Shown here one piece after another: positions 43,684-52,049 of a stretch of 64,000 nucleotides of DNA. The notes beneath the pieces were generated by a model, which saw only the letters and a program-made list of their open reading frames with translations, did not search any database and had not been told where the DNA came from. Numbering within the stretch: position 1 is the first letter of the stretch; each line of letters opens with the position of its first letter. The position numbers and the translations under genes are program-made. Source of the stretch: Crocinitomix sp044361315 (GTDB taxonomy: Bacteria; Bacteroidota; Bacteroidia; Flavobacteriales_D; Crocinitomicaceae); contig JBIKJA010000003.1 in assembly GCA_044361315.1 (NCBI GenBank), positions 62,001 through 126,000 of the forward strand. The letters run 5' to 3'.

Positions 43684-43919
43684 AAATTCAACTAAAATAT
43701 TTCGGTAAAATCTTAGATATTACCGGCATAACCGAGGAGGAATGGCGATCCGCAGCGCCAAGAACATTGCAAGAACTCAAAGAAGAATTGACTGCAAAAT
43801 ATCCCGCATTGCGGCAAGAAGTATATAAATTTGCGGTTAATTTAAGTTTAGAAGATTTGGATTATGTGGTAAAAGAACCGTGTGAAATAGCGGTTTTACC
43901 ACCATTTTCAGGAGGATAA
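43680..43919 (+). CDS. moaD: Molybdopterin synthase sulfur carrier subunit
   Basis: A 79-residue ubiquitin-fold protein ending in the obligatory Gly-Gly (LPPFSGG), which is thiocarboxylated to deliver sulfur to molybdopterin. Strands KIQLKYFGKILDITG and the motif CEIAVLPPFSGG are as in MoaD. It overlaps mobA by 4 bases and precedes its activating enzyme. Confidence 0.93.
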   Translation: MKIQLKYFGKILDITGITEEEWRSAAPRTLQELKEELTAKYPALRQEVYKFAVNLSLEDLDYVVKEPCEIAVLPPFSGG

Positions 43920-43920
43920 G

Positions 43921-45006
43921 ATGTTGACATCGGAGGAAAATAAAAGATATAGCCGCCATTTATTACTCGATCAAGTCGGTGTAAGTGGGCAATTGAAATT
44001 AAAACAGGCAAAGGTTTTGGTGATTGGCGCTGGAGGTTTAGGATGTCCTGTTTTACAATATCTGACAGCGGCAGGAGTTGGCACCATTGGAATCGTTGAT
44101 TTTGATGTAGTTGACCTTTCCAATTTACAAAGGCAAATTTTATTTACAACGGAGGATGTCGGAAAAAACAAGGCTACCACTGCGGCGAAAAGATTGTCTC
44201 AATTAAATCCTTTGGTGCAATTCACCGTTTTTCCTGAAAAACTGACGCCACAAAATGCCTTGACTATTTTTGAGGGATTTGATGTGGTGGTAGACGGCAC
44301 CGATAATTTTTCAACGAGGTATTTAATTAGTGATGCTTCTGTGATTTTGAATAAACCACTCGTGTACGGCTCCATTCATAAATTTGAAGGACAAGTGGCC
44401 GTCTTTAATTATAAAAATGGACCTTCGTACCGATGTCTTTTTCCAACACCACCCGCACCCGATCAAATTCAATCCTGTTCAGAAGTTGGTGTGTTGGGAG
44501 TATTGCCAGGAATTATCGGTACCCAACAAGCCAATGAAGTATTGAAAATAATTTTAGAAATTGGAGAGCCTTTAAACGGCAAATTAATGCTTATTAATGC
44601 GTTAAGCTCATCCAGTGTTTTGCTGACCATTCAGCGAACGGCGGCCATCGATACTACCCTCGCCAATAAGGAAAATTTTAGTCAAAGGGATTATGATTTA
44701 TTCTGTGGAATCATACCAACCCCCTCAGATCAACCAAATTTAAAGGAACTTTGTGACCATCCTGACTATCAAATCATCGATTTAAGAGAACCTTGGGAAG
44801 ATCCAAAATTGATTGGAAAAAGTGTGGTATTATTGCCACTCGGTGAATTAAAAAACGAAATTGCTCAAATCGCCACCTATAAAAAAGTGATGTTGGTCTG
44901 TCAAAATGGAATTCGCTCCCAACAGGCTAAGTCTTTTTTAGTGGATTATCATGGATTTAAAAACGTGTCAAACTTAATAGGAGGAATACAAGGAAATGGA
45001 GAATAA
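43921..45006 (+). CDS. moeB: Molybdopterin-synthase adenylyltransferase with rhodanese domain
   Basis: A 361-residue E1-like enzyme that adenylates the MoaD C-terminus. The ThiF domain has RYSRHLLLDQVG, GAGGLGCPVLQYLTAAGVG, DFDVVDLSNLQRQILF and DGTDNFSTRYLISDA. The C-terminal 100 residues are a rhodanese domain with catalytic Cys in VMLVCQNGIRSQQA, so sulfur transfer is built in, as in MOCS3. The usual CxxC zinc pairs are missing: the first reads SYRC and the second pair is absent. Overlaps moaE by 11 bases. Confidence 0.93.
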   Translation: MLTSEENKRYSRHLLLDQVGVSGQLKLKQAKVLVIGAGGLGCPVLQYLTAAGVGTIGIVDFDVVDLSNLQRQILFTTEDVGKNKATTAAKRLSQLNPLVQFTVFPEKLTPQNALTIFEGFDVVVDGTDNFSTRYLISDASVILNKPLVYGSIHKFEGQVAVFNYKNGPSYRCLFPTPPAPDQIQSCSEVGVLGVLPGIIGTQQANEVLKIILEIGEPLNGKLMLINALSSSSVLLTIQRTAAIDTTLANKENFSQRDYDLFCGIIPTPSDQPNLKELCDHPDYQIIDLREPWEDPKLIGKSVVLLPLGELKNEIAQIATYKKVMLVCQNGIRSQQAKSFLVDYHGFKNVSNLIGGIQGNGE

Positions 45007-45442
45007 ATCAAAAATCAAAAATGTCTTTATTCAAGGACCAATTACTCCGGCGTATATTGCCGATTCCATTGCACATCACCAAGTAAAAACAAACATTGGT
45101 GGGCATGATATATTTTTAGGACAAGTACGAGCTGACCAAATTGAGGGTAAAGTGGTAGAAGCCATCGACTATTCGGCGTACGAAGAAATGGCTAATCAAG
45201 TCTTTCACGAAATCAGGGAAAAAACATTCGAAACATTCGACCTGGTGTGTATGCATATTTACCATAGTTTAGGAATTGTAAAAGCAGGAGAAATTTGTTT
45301 ATTTGTTTTCACCTCGTCTAAACATCGCGCAATGGCGATGAACGCTTGCCGATACGTGGTGGAAGAAATCAAAGCCAAAGCCCCAGTTTTTGGAAAAGAA
45401 ATCATGAACGGCGACCAATATCAATGGAAAGTAAATCAATAG
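44996..45442 (+). CDS. moaE: Molybdopterin synthase catalytic subunit
   Basis: A 148-residue MoaE that, with MoaD, converts precursor Z to molybdopterin. Segments GGHDIFLGQVRADQ, VEAIDYSAYEEMA, HIYHSLGIVKAGEICLFVFTSSKHRAMAMNACRYVVEEIKAKAPVFGKE contain the active-site His/Arg/Lys set of the family. Translationally coupled to moeB. Confidence 0.95.
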   Translation: MENKSKIKNVFIQGPITPAYIADSIAHHQVKTNIGGHDIFLGQVRADQIEGKVVEAIDYSAYEEMANQVFHEIREKTFETFDLVCMHIYHSLGIVKAGEICLFVFTSSKHRAMAMNACRYVVEEIKAKAPVFGKEIMNGDQYQWKVNQ

Positions 45443-45449
45443 CAACAAA

Positions 45450-46364
45450 ATGGTAAATATCACAGAAAAATCAAACACCCTGCGCATAGCAATTGCCGAA
45501 GCAACGGTGAACGTCTCGTCCCAAGACACCATTGACGCTATTTTGAATCGAACGGTGCCAAAAGGCGATGTCTTTGAAATGTCAAAAGCGGCTGGGCTAT
45601 TAGGAATAAAAAAAACACCTGATCTTTTGCCAGATTGTCACCCAATTCCCATCGAATTTGCGGCAATCACCTATCAAATAGCTGGTTTATCCGTTCGTAT
45701 CGAGGTTGAAGTTCGTACCATTTATAAAACAGGCGTCGAAGTGGAGGCCATGCATGGGGCAAGTGTGGTGGCCTTAAATATGTACGACATGTTAAAACCA
45801 ATCGACAAAGGCATTGAAATTGCGTCCATTAAATTATGCTACAAAAAAGGAGGCAAAACCGATTTTAAGGATAAGTTTTTAGATCGAAAAAATTTAAAAG
45901 CAGCCGTCATCGTTTGTTCCGACACCATTTCGGCAGGACAAAAAGAGGACAAAGCAGGCAAAGCAATCATTGCTAAATTGGAACAATGTAAAGTAAATAT
46001 CGAGGCCTACACCATCATTCCTGACGAAAAAACGGCCATTCAAGAAAAATTAATTCAGTACCACGAAGCCAATTACAACCTCGTCATTTTTACTGGAGGA
46101 ACTGGACTTTCCATTCGCGATGTCACTCCCGAAGCAATCGAACCACTTTTAGATCGTCGAATTCCCGGCGCCGAAGAAACCATCCGTGCCTATGGTCAAA
46201 ACAGAATGCGCTATGCCATGTTGTCCCGAAGCGTGGTTGGCATCAAAGGCGCAACCTTGGTCATGGCGCTTCCCGGTTCAACCAACGGAGCAAAAGAAAG
46301 TATGGAGGCCATTTTCCCTGAAATTTTACACGTATTTGGCACTTTAAATGGGGGAGGACATTAA
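45450..46364 (+). CDS. moaCB: Fused MoaC-MoaB/MogA molybdenum cofactor protein
   Basis: A 304-residue fusion. Residues about 1-150 are MoaC (cyclic pyranopterin monophosphate synthase): GDVFEMSKAAGLLGIKKT, PDCHPIPIEFAAITY and VEVEAMHGASVVALNMYDMLK. Residues about 155-304 are a MoaB/MogA adenylyltransferase domain: AAVIVCSDTISAGQKEDKAG, IFTGGTGLSIRDVTPEAI and MALPGSTNGAKESMEAI. The fusion joins an early and a late step. The partner radical-SAM enzyme MoaA, required with MoaC, is not in this operon. Confidence 0.95.
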   Translation: MVNITEKSNTLRIAIAEATVNVSSQDTIDAILNRTVPKGDVFEMSKAAGLLGIKKTPDLLPDCHPIPIEFAAITYQIAGLSVRIEVEVRTIYKTGVEVEAMHGASVVALNMYDMLKPIDKGIEIASIKLCYKKGGKTDFKDKFLDRKNLKAAVIVCSDTISAGQKEDKAGKAIIAKLEQCKVNIEAYTIIPDEKTAIQEKLIQYHEANYNLVIFTGGTGLSIRDVTPEAIEPLLDRRIPGAEETIRAYGQNRMRYAMLSRSVVGIKGATLVMALPGSTNGAKESMEAIFPEILHVFGTLNGGGH

Positions 46365-46373
46365 TTTTTTTTA

Positions 46374-46488
46374 GGGTGTTCCCCAGACATCCCGTCCCCA
46401 ACTCGTTGGGGATCGGGATCGTCAGGGTCATGCTTTCCGCTATAGTCCCCAACAAGTTGGGGAGCTGCCGCTTCAAATGAGCTCAGCG
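46374..46488 (+). repeat. Dispersed structured repeat, copy 3 (plus orientation)
   Basis: Starts GGGTGTTCCC, ten bases after the moaCB stop. Hairpin 1 is compound: ATCCCG / CGGGAT outside CCCCAAC / GTTGGGG. The first core, GCTTTCCGCTATAGTC, is one base from that of copy 2. Hairpin 2 is CCCCAAC / GTTGGGG with an AA loop, reusing the same stem sequence; the second core is GAGCTGCCGCTTCAAA. The end CAGCG pairs poorly with the start. Confidence 0.8.
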
Positions 46489-46630
46489 AATTCATGAGAA
46501 CAGCTGAAAATAATTATCAATCGAACTAATCATTAACACGAAATCTCACAAAATTTCACAAAACAACTACCCATTAAATTTGGATCTTTGATAAAAATTA
46601 ATATTTTTGAAAAAGTTTAAACTATTAATT

Positions 46631-46960
46631 ATGAAATTACTGGCAATTATTGGGTTTCTTATTTCTGTCCTTGCCCTAGGCGCAGGACTTTATTTGCATT
46701 TTGTGATAGCCCCACATGCGGATATGCTTGAAAATATTAGGTTTAATGACTACAATGATATCCGAATTGATCAGAATAGTATGGCATATTTAAACTTAAA
46801 AGTAGATTTAGGAATTTTGGTCATGTTTTCGGGCTTATTAAGCTTGTTATTATCTATTTATCCAGCTATTAAGAAAAATAAACTTGCTTGGATTGGTGTC
46901 CTGTTTAGCTTAATCTCAGCAGTAATTGGCGCGGCGTATGGTACGCACATGTTTTCGTAA
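46631..46960 (+). CDS. Small membrane protein of unknown function
   Basis: A 109-residue protein with three transmembrane helices (about 3-25, 62-80, 86-106) and a polar loop (HADMLENIRFNDYNDIRIDQ). I place the start at the ATG at 46631; an in-frame TTG at 46607 is less plausible. No family recognised. Confidence 0.6.
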   Translation: MKLLAIIGFLISVLALGAGLYLHFVIAPHADMLENIRFNDYNDIRIDQNSMAYLNLKVDLGILVMFSGLLSLLLSIYPAIKKNKLAWIGVLFSLISAVIGAAYGTHMFS

Positions 46961-46983
46961 AATCAAAAACAAATCCAACCAAT

Positions 46984-47499
46984 TTATAAATCGAGGTATT
47001 TCTCTTCGATAATGTTATAATGATGCAGTGGATGTCCAACTACAATGTAAGCAATTGCTAAAATTGAAATTTGCGCACCGTTGGCAACACCACGTCGTAA
47101 AAATTCTTCTTCCGAAAGGTTTTTAAAAAACAAATGCGAAGTCATTCTTACTAATTGATACTCTTCCAACAAATCCTCTACTGTTCGGTGATCCACATTT
47201 GCAATCTCGCCGTATGCATTGTGATCAAATCCAGGTAATTCGGTTTTGTCTTTGCGCAAAAATCGCATCGCGCGATACACATACACACGTTCTGTATCAA
47301 TCAAGTGCTGAATAATTTGTTTAATCGACCATTTTCCTTGGGTATATACCTTGTCACCAATGCTTACCAATTGATCTAGGTTTTCTAAATAGGATTCTAA
47401 ACCATGGTATTCAATTTGGTCAACAATCGAGTTGTCGCCAGCTAATTCAATGTATTTGTGATAATATTCCGGAGCGGTTGCAATTGCTTGTTGTTTCAT
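46984..47499 (-). CDS. DinB/YfiT-family putative metalloenzyme
   Basis: A 171-residue four-helix-bundle protein of the DinB superfamily. The metal-binding His positions are in IIQHLIDTERVYVYRAMRFLR, DHNAY and VGHPLHHYNIIEEKYL (final helix). Relatives act as thiol transferases or are of unknown role. The start at 47499 (MKQQAIATAPEYYHKYI) is preferred over 47532 because a promoter box occupies 47530-47537. Confidence 0.85.
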   Translation of the reverse strand: MKQQAIATAPEYYHKYIELAGDNSIVDQIEYHGLESYLENLDQLVSIGDKVYTQGKWSIKQIIQHLIDTERVYVYRAMRFLRKDKTELPGFDHNAYGEIANVDHRTVEDLLEEYQLVRMTSHLFFKNLSEEEFLRRGVANGAQISILAIAYIVVGHPLHHYNIIEEKYLDL

Positions 47500-47529
47500 A
47501 ATAAGTACCAAATGGTTTTTAGTGACGAA

Positions 47530-47537
47530 CAAATTTA
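47530..47537 (-). promoter_or_regulatory. -7 promoter box of the DinB gene
   Basis: TAAATTTG on the minus strand, 30 bases from the chosen ATG. Confidence 0.5.
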
Positions 47538-47641
47538 CGATTTTTTTGAGGAACGATTGTTATCTACACGTGTACGTTTTAACTAATTGCCGATAAATTC
47601 AATTATTTAAATAATGTCAACGATTTAGCAAATTTTTGATT

Positions 47642-47649
47642 TATATTTG
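47642..47649 (+). promoter_or_regulatory. -7 promoter box of the small membrane protein gene at 47665
   Basis: TATATTTG, 15 bases before the ATG, so a very short leader. Confidence 0.45.
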
Positions 47650-47664
47650 GGCTAAACTACAGTT

Positions 47665-47883
47665 ATGAGAGCACTTAATATTATCGGATTAAGTTTTTCG
47701 TTTATCGTGTTAATAATGTGTTTTGCGGTATTGGCAGAACCTCGGTCAATGCCATTCGATGAATTTGGTGGGTTTTTTATTCTTTCTTTAATTATCAATC
47801 TGGCCTTTTTTATTGTGCTTTTAGTGCTTAAACGCAAAACAAGTCGCCCTTCAAATCCAGAAATTGTTGACGAAATTATCTAG
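47665..47883 (+). CDS. Small two-helix membrane protein
   Basis: A 72-residue protein with two transmembrane segments (LNIIGLSFSFIVLIMCFAVL and FFILSLIINLAFFIVLLVL) joined by a loop with EPRSMPFDEFGG, and a short polar tail. Function unknown. It is 32 bases upstream of the LBF_2804-like gene, and the two may be co-transcribed. Confidence 0.6.
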   Translation: MRALNIIGLSFSFIVLIMCFAVLAEPRSMPFDEFGGFFILSLIINLAFFIVLLVLKRKTSRPSNPEIVDEII

Positions 47884-47915
47884 TCAAGAAATTTAAATTT
47901 GATAAGGAAAACCCC

Positions 47916-49055
47916 ATGGCGAAAGAAAAAAAAATTGGATTTTGGGAACGTTTTGCAAAAAAGGAACTCAGTCGAATTGGTCATGCACAGGACGCTGACG
48001 AGCTTTTTATCTTAACCGAAGAAGAAATAGCTGTTCTTAAAAAAATTCAAGGCACTACTTATTGGAAAGTTGGATTGGCCGGAGCACTTGGGGTGGCCTT
48101 GTTATTTGTTCCGTATTACCTTTTTGGGGCAACACTTTTTCCAATGAATAAAATTTGGATTCCTTATTATGACAAATATATTGACGTAGAAATTAGTTTT
48201 TTAGTCTATAGTTTGGTCTTGGTCTTGGCGGAAATTTGGTTTTTAACCTATACCAACATCCGTTCTGTCGCCAAAATTGCCCATGCCTGTGGACATCCCA
48301 ATCCATCCGATCAAAATTTTGAAAATAATGTAAATGCCCTCATCGCTGTGGGCTTGGAAAAAAAGCAGACTGAACTAAAAGCAATTGGCATTAATCCGTA
48401 CGAAGGGTTACATCCGTACAGTGTTTTTACGTATCAAATCATTTTAAAATTAAAGGCTACTTTAAGTGGAATTCTATTTAAGTTATTGGTCAAAAAAATG
48501 TTAGGTCGCTATGCCTTGCGTGCGATAATCGATTTTGCAGGAATGCCAATTTACGCTTTTTGGAATATTTGGGGAGCCAGGCAAGTAATGAATGAAGCAC
48601 GGATTCGTGTAATGGCACCACCACTCATTAAACGTTGCGCCGAAGAATTGTATCTTCAACAAAAAGAAAACCCAGAATTTAAAAAAGTTCTATATGACAC
48701 CTTGCAACTTATCTCCGAATCAAAACGCTCCTTTCATTACAACCATTTTTTATTAAGCATCACCATGTTTGAAAAATTCGGCATTGAAATCAAGGAAAAA
48801 CCGACGTATAACGACGATTATTTAGAAGAAATCCCCAACCTTTCTCCCTTAACTCGTAAAGGCGTTCAACAGTTATTTGTTTTTGGAATTATGATTGATG
48901 GAAGTCTTTCCCGAAGAGAAAAGAAAGCCATCCGTTTTTTAATCTCCAAAGGAATTTTAGCCTATTCCGAAGAAGAGGTAGCACAATGGTGCAAAGATTA
49001 TTTTGAAGGGCGAGGTATTGAAGCCTTTTTTAAAGAATCCAATCAGGTAAATTAA
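47916..49055 (+). CDS. LBF_2804-like membrane protein with TerB-like C-terminus
   Basis: A 379-residue protein: a charged N-terminus (FWERFAKKELSRIGHAQDADELF), two or three transmembrane helices (about 52-77, 92-110, with a weaker one near 185-225), and a soluble C-terminal region. The end (LTRKGVQQLFVFGIMIDGSLSRREKKAIRFLISKGILAY) reads like a TerB-type helical repeat. I believe this is the LBF_2804 family. Its stop is 4 bases from the stop of the convergent Ter operon, so a stress-system link is plausible but only positional. Confidence 0.65.
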   Translation: MAKEKKIGFWERFAKKELSRIGHAQDADELFILTEEEIAVLKKIQGTTYWKVGLAGALGVALLFVPYYLFGATLFPMNKIWIPYYDKYIDVEISFLVYSLVLVLAEIWFLTYTNIRSVAKIAHACGHPNPSDQNFENNVNALIAVGLEKKQTELKAIGINPYEGLHPYSVFTYQIILKLKATLSGILFKLLVKKMLGRYALRAIIDFAGMPIYAFWNIWGARQVMNEARIRVMAPPLIKRCAEELYLQQKENPEFKKVLYDTLQLISESKRSFHYNHFLLSITMFEKFGIEIKEKPTYNDDYLEEIPNLSPLTRKGVQQLFVFGIMIDGSLSRREKKAIRFLISKGILAYSEEEVAQWCKDYFEGRGIEAFFKESNQVN

Positions 49056-49059
49056 CGGA

Positions 49060-50580
49060 TTAGGTGTTGGCCATGGTAATGGTTACCACACGTCCACCAG
49101 GTTCTTTCGACAATAAAAGTTTATTTCCATCCACCAATTCAACCATTTTACCAATCGGAACTTCTTCACCTTTCGAAAGATCTTTTAACGAAGTTAAGCC
49201 CTCATTCACCAATAACCATTGATTGTTGTGAAAAATGAAATAACCAACCCGTTTTTTATCCAAATCCGTCAATCGTTCATTACGAATGATGTTTCGATCC
49301 ACGTGCCATTTGTGAAGTGTCGAATTATTGTACAAAACTAAGCGTTGATTTTCAGGTTTCCACACACCTGGTTTAAACTCAAAAAAGAAATCTAATACAG
49401 GGATAGAAGTATTGTACTGCGTATTACAAAATGGACAACGGGTAATTTTTGTATTATTAAAAATAAACCATTGCTGATCGCATGACGGATTACTACAACG
49501 CAATTTTAAATCGTCTGTCTTAATCAAAGCTTGTTCCCATATTTCAGCAGGTGGCCGCTCACGAGGATTGTGAAGTCCTTTGATAAAAGCTTGTTCAAAC
49601 AATTCTTTTAAATAAGGTCCTGTAATGGTATAAGGTGTTGTATTTAAATCCGTCCATGGGTGGAAGTTTTTTACATTGTCCCCATATTCGCGCTTAAAAT
49701 TACGGTTACTCGCATCCGTTGGATGTTCAATGAATAAAGCTTTTGACCCCATCAACAAATCTTCCTCTTCATCCGACTCAAGTGGTCCAAAGAAATTCCC
49801 ACCTCTTAAAGGATGGCGATACAAAAGGTACATGTAAATTAACACGGCCAAAGCATGTAAGTCCGTCAAACGGTTGGGTAAATTTCTATTTGGATCTTTA
49901 ACACTTAAACTTTTTGTAGACACAACTTCTGGCGCAATAAAATCTGCCGTTCCAATCACATCTGGCGGATACAATCCAGGCACCACCAATCCATCAATGT
50001 CAATAATCGCCGCCGATTTACTGACAGGATCAATCAACACATTTTTATACGATAAATCGGAATGCGCCAAACCAGCCGCGTGCATTCTTTTGACACCTCT
50101 GGAGATATTTACACAAACTTGGAAATAACTCAACCAATTTCCTAATTCCGATTTGTCCAATTTAAGTTTGGCATTTTTCGACCTGAATTTGGCACTTGCA
50201 AACCATTTTCCTTGTTTTTCTGTTCCTTTTAACAGGGTATTGCTGTCATACCCTTTTTCAAAAAAGAAATTTTTAGAATAACAAGGGACAATAATTCCCG
50301 TTCTTCCGTTGTCAGAAATCACATCCGTTGGCCACGAATACAGGTTTTTATAATAATCTCCACCTTCACGTTTAAAAAAACTATCAAAATATTTGCCTGT
50401 AATGTTCTTTAAGCGTTCAATTGAATTAAAATCTTGCTTGTCGCGGTAAATTGCCACTACGTAAGATTTATCAGGACTGAAATAAACATCTTTCATTCCA
50501 CCTCTCATTGGTTCACCCGTATCAACGTATTGATACGTTTTATTGGTGTCAACGATTGATCTAACAGTTTTTGTCGTCAT
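49060..50580 (-). CDS. TerY-P-type protein kinase with zinc ribbon (WNK-like lysine placement)
   Basis: A 506-residue Ser/Thr-kinase-fold protein, the kinase of the TerY/phosphatase/kinase triad. The catalytic loop is HSDLSYKNVLID and the metal-binding segment is IIDIDGL in place of DFG; VIGTADFIAPEV is the activation-segment end. The glycine loop reads RGGMKDVYF and strand 3 reads VVAIYRD: the usual VAIK lysine is Tyr, while a Lys occupies the last Gly position of the loop, as in WNK kinases. After the kinase come a zinc ribbon (CSNPSC, then CPFC) and a beta-rich end resembling an FHA fold (VGYFIFHNNQWLLVNEG). Last gene of the operon. Confidence 0.85.
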   Translation of the reverse strand: MTTKTVRSIVDTNKTYQYVDTGEPMRGGMKDVYFSPDKSYVVAIYRDKQDFNSIERLKNITGKYFDSFFKREGGDYYKNLYSWPTDVISDNGRTGIIVPCYSKNFFFEKGYDSNTLLKGTEKQGKWFASAKFRSKNAKLKLDKSELGNWLSYFQVCVNISRGVKRMHAAGLAHSDLSYKNVLIDPVSKSAAIIDIDGLVVPGLYPPDVIGTADFIAPEVVSTKSLSVKDPNRNLPNRLTDLHALAVLIYMYLLYRHPLRGGNFFGPLESDEEEDLLMGSKALFIEHPTDASNRNFKREYGDNVKNFHPWTDLNTTPYTITGPYLKELFEQAFIKGLHNPRERPPAEIWEQALIKTDDLKLRCSNPSCDQQWFIFNNTKITRCPFCNTQYNTSIPVLDFFFEFKPGVWKPENQRLVLYNNSTLHKWHVDRNIIRNERLTDLDKKRVGYFIFHNNQWLLVNEGLTSLKDLSKGEEVPIGKMVELVDGNKLLLSKEPGGRVVTITMANT

Positions 50581-50591
50581 CTTTTACAGGT

Positions 50592-52046
50592 TTAGTAAAT
50601 GATAGCAAGCGTTCGGTCGTCGTGATTTCCTTTGCTCCAAAAATCCATCCAAGTATCCAATTGCGCTTGAATTTCGGTATCAGCACTTTTAAAATCCACG
50701 CCTAAATTATCGTCATTAACGCCTGTGATATCTGCGATAAAATCCAACCATTTTTCATTTTTTTCGAGGTTCGCCTCTACCTCAAATTTCGGATCGTAAA
50801 TACCATCGGTCATCAAAAATAAATATGAAAAATCTGGGTGAATATGCAAATTAAAACGCGATGCCATTGGTCGTTCGTTGGAGTGGAAAATATCCGCCTG
50901 CGTAATAAAACGAGTTCCACCCCCAAATTCACCAACATCCAACCAATTTAATAATTTAGCTTCAGTTCGGTTTGCGTTGACAATCCCAATCGGACAATCA
51001 CCTACGCCAAATGTCAAAATCACATAGCCTATGTCAAACTTTTTAAAAGCAGTAAAAATGAGTGTCGAATGGAAATATTCGCCATTATTTTTTGCTTTTG
51101 AATTGGTAAAAAGTTCAGGATGCGTTATCGCAGTAGCCTCTGCCACCTCATGAATTTTTTTATGGACGTGTAAAGTCGCTTTGTAAAGTCCTTTTTTGGC
51201 TTCAATCGTTGCGGCTTCTAGCATTGCCGGATCATTGGAAGCTGCATACGCATTAATTTTTGTTTCAAAAGAGATAAAATCACGGAGTGGCATGATTTCG
51301 GTAAAATAGCGAATTACTTCTTCGCAAGCCAATAAGGAACCTTTTCGTGAAAAACTTGCACTACCTGCGCCATCAGCCACTGCCACCACGCTCCAATCGG
51401 TTTTCTCAAAATAGTTATAGCTGTAATCATCATCCCGAAAACTGCCCACATTTTGATGCGAACGTCCTCTTTTTGAAGAGACCACAATATTTTTTGTCCC
51501 CAACCCTTCACAATTCGAGCGGGTATCTGGTTTCCAATAAATCGCTTCTGGATTACTTGGAATGTTTTTCCACAAAGATTTTGGATCAGGATTTAGCACA
51601 AAATTTAATTCTTTTCGGTTAAAAGGTTCGTGATCTAGTTCTCCCTCCACCTTAAATAAAAGCGAAAGTTTAAATGCACCATTCACACATGGTATACCTT
51701 CGATGGTAGAAGTTTCTTGATTATATGTTAATCCCAAGTCCTCCACCCCTTCAAATTTAAACGAAGTTAATTCACTTTGAAATAACCGTTCTGTATTTAC
51801 TTTATGACTGTATTTAATTCCTTCTGTACCATTTGGAATTGAGATCGTCAAATTATTAAAATCCAAGATCCTTGTTCTAACTTTCCAATTACTCATTATT
51901 TCTTCTTCTAATTTTATAATCGTTTCAAGCGCTTGAGAAATATGCGATTGACTGCAAAATTCAAGAAGTGCATGATCGTTTCTTTTCGTAAAATCTTCTC
52001 CTTTTTTAGAAAGAAAATTGCTAAAGTGTACTTTTAATTCCGACAT
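50592..52046 (-). CDS. PP2C-family protein phosphatase of the Ter operon
   Basis: A 484-residue protein. The C-terminal 300 residues are a PP2C phosphatase: SFRDDDYSYN, metal Asp in VVAVADGAGSAS, TFGVGDCPIG, FLMTDGIYD and the final DDRTLAI. The N-terminal 150 residues look like a beta-sandwich (putative Ig-like: GLTYNQETSTIEGIPCVNGAFKLSLLFKV), after a helical lead. It would reverse the neighbouring kinase. It lies between the zinc-ribbon TerY and the kinase, the standard TerY-P order. Confidence 0.88.
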   Translation of the reverse strand: MSELKVHFSNFLSKKGEDFTKRNDHALLEFCSQSHISQALETIIKLEEEIMSNWKVRTRILDFNNLTISIPNGTEGIKYSHKVNTERLFQSELTSFKFEGVEDLGLTYNQETSTIEGIPCVNGAFKLSLLFKVEGELDHEPFNRKELNFVLNPDPKSLWKNIPSNPEAIYWKPDTRSNCEGLGTKNIVVSSKRGRSHQNVGSFRDDDYSYNYFEKTDWSVVAVADGAGSASFSRKGSLLACEEVIRYFTEIMPLRDFISFETKINAYAASNDPAMLEAATIEAKKGLYKATLHVHKKIHEVAEATAITHPELFTNSKAKNNGEYFHSTLIFTAFKKFDIGYVILTFGVGDCPIGIVNANRTEAKLLNWLDVGEFGGGTRFITQADIFHSNERPMASRFNLHIHPDFSYLFLMTDGIYDPKFEVEANLEKNEKWLDFIADITGVNDDNLGVDFKSADTEIQAQLDTWMDFWSKGNHDDRTLAIIY

Positions 52047-52049
52047 CGA

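Noticed and set aside
46607..46630. TTG start extending the small membrane protein by eight residues
   Set aside because: The ATG at 46631 starts directly before the first hydrophobic helix and is more likely.
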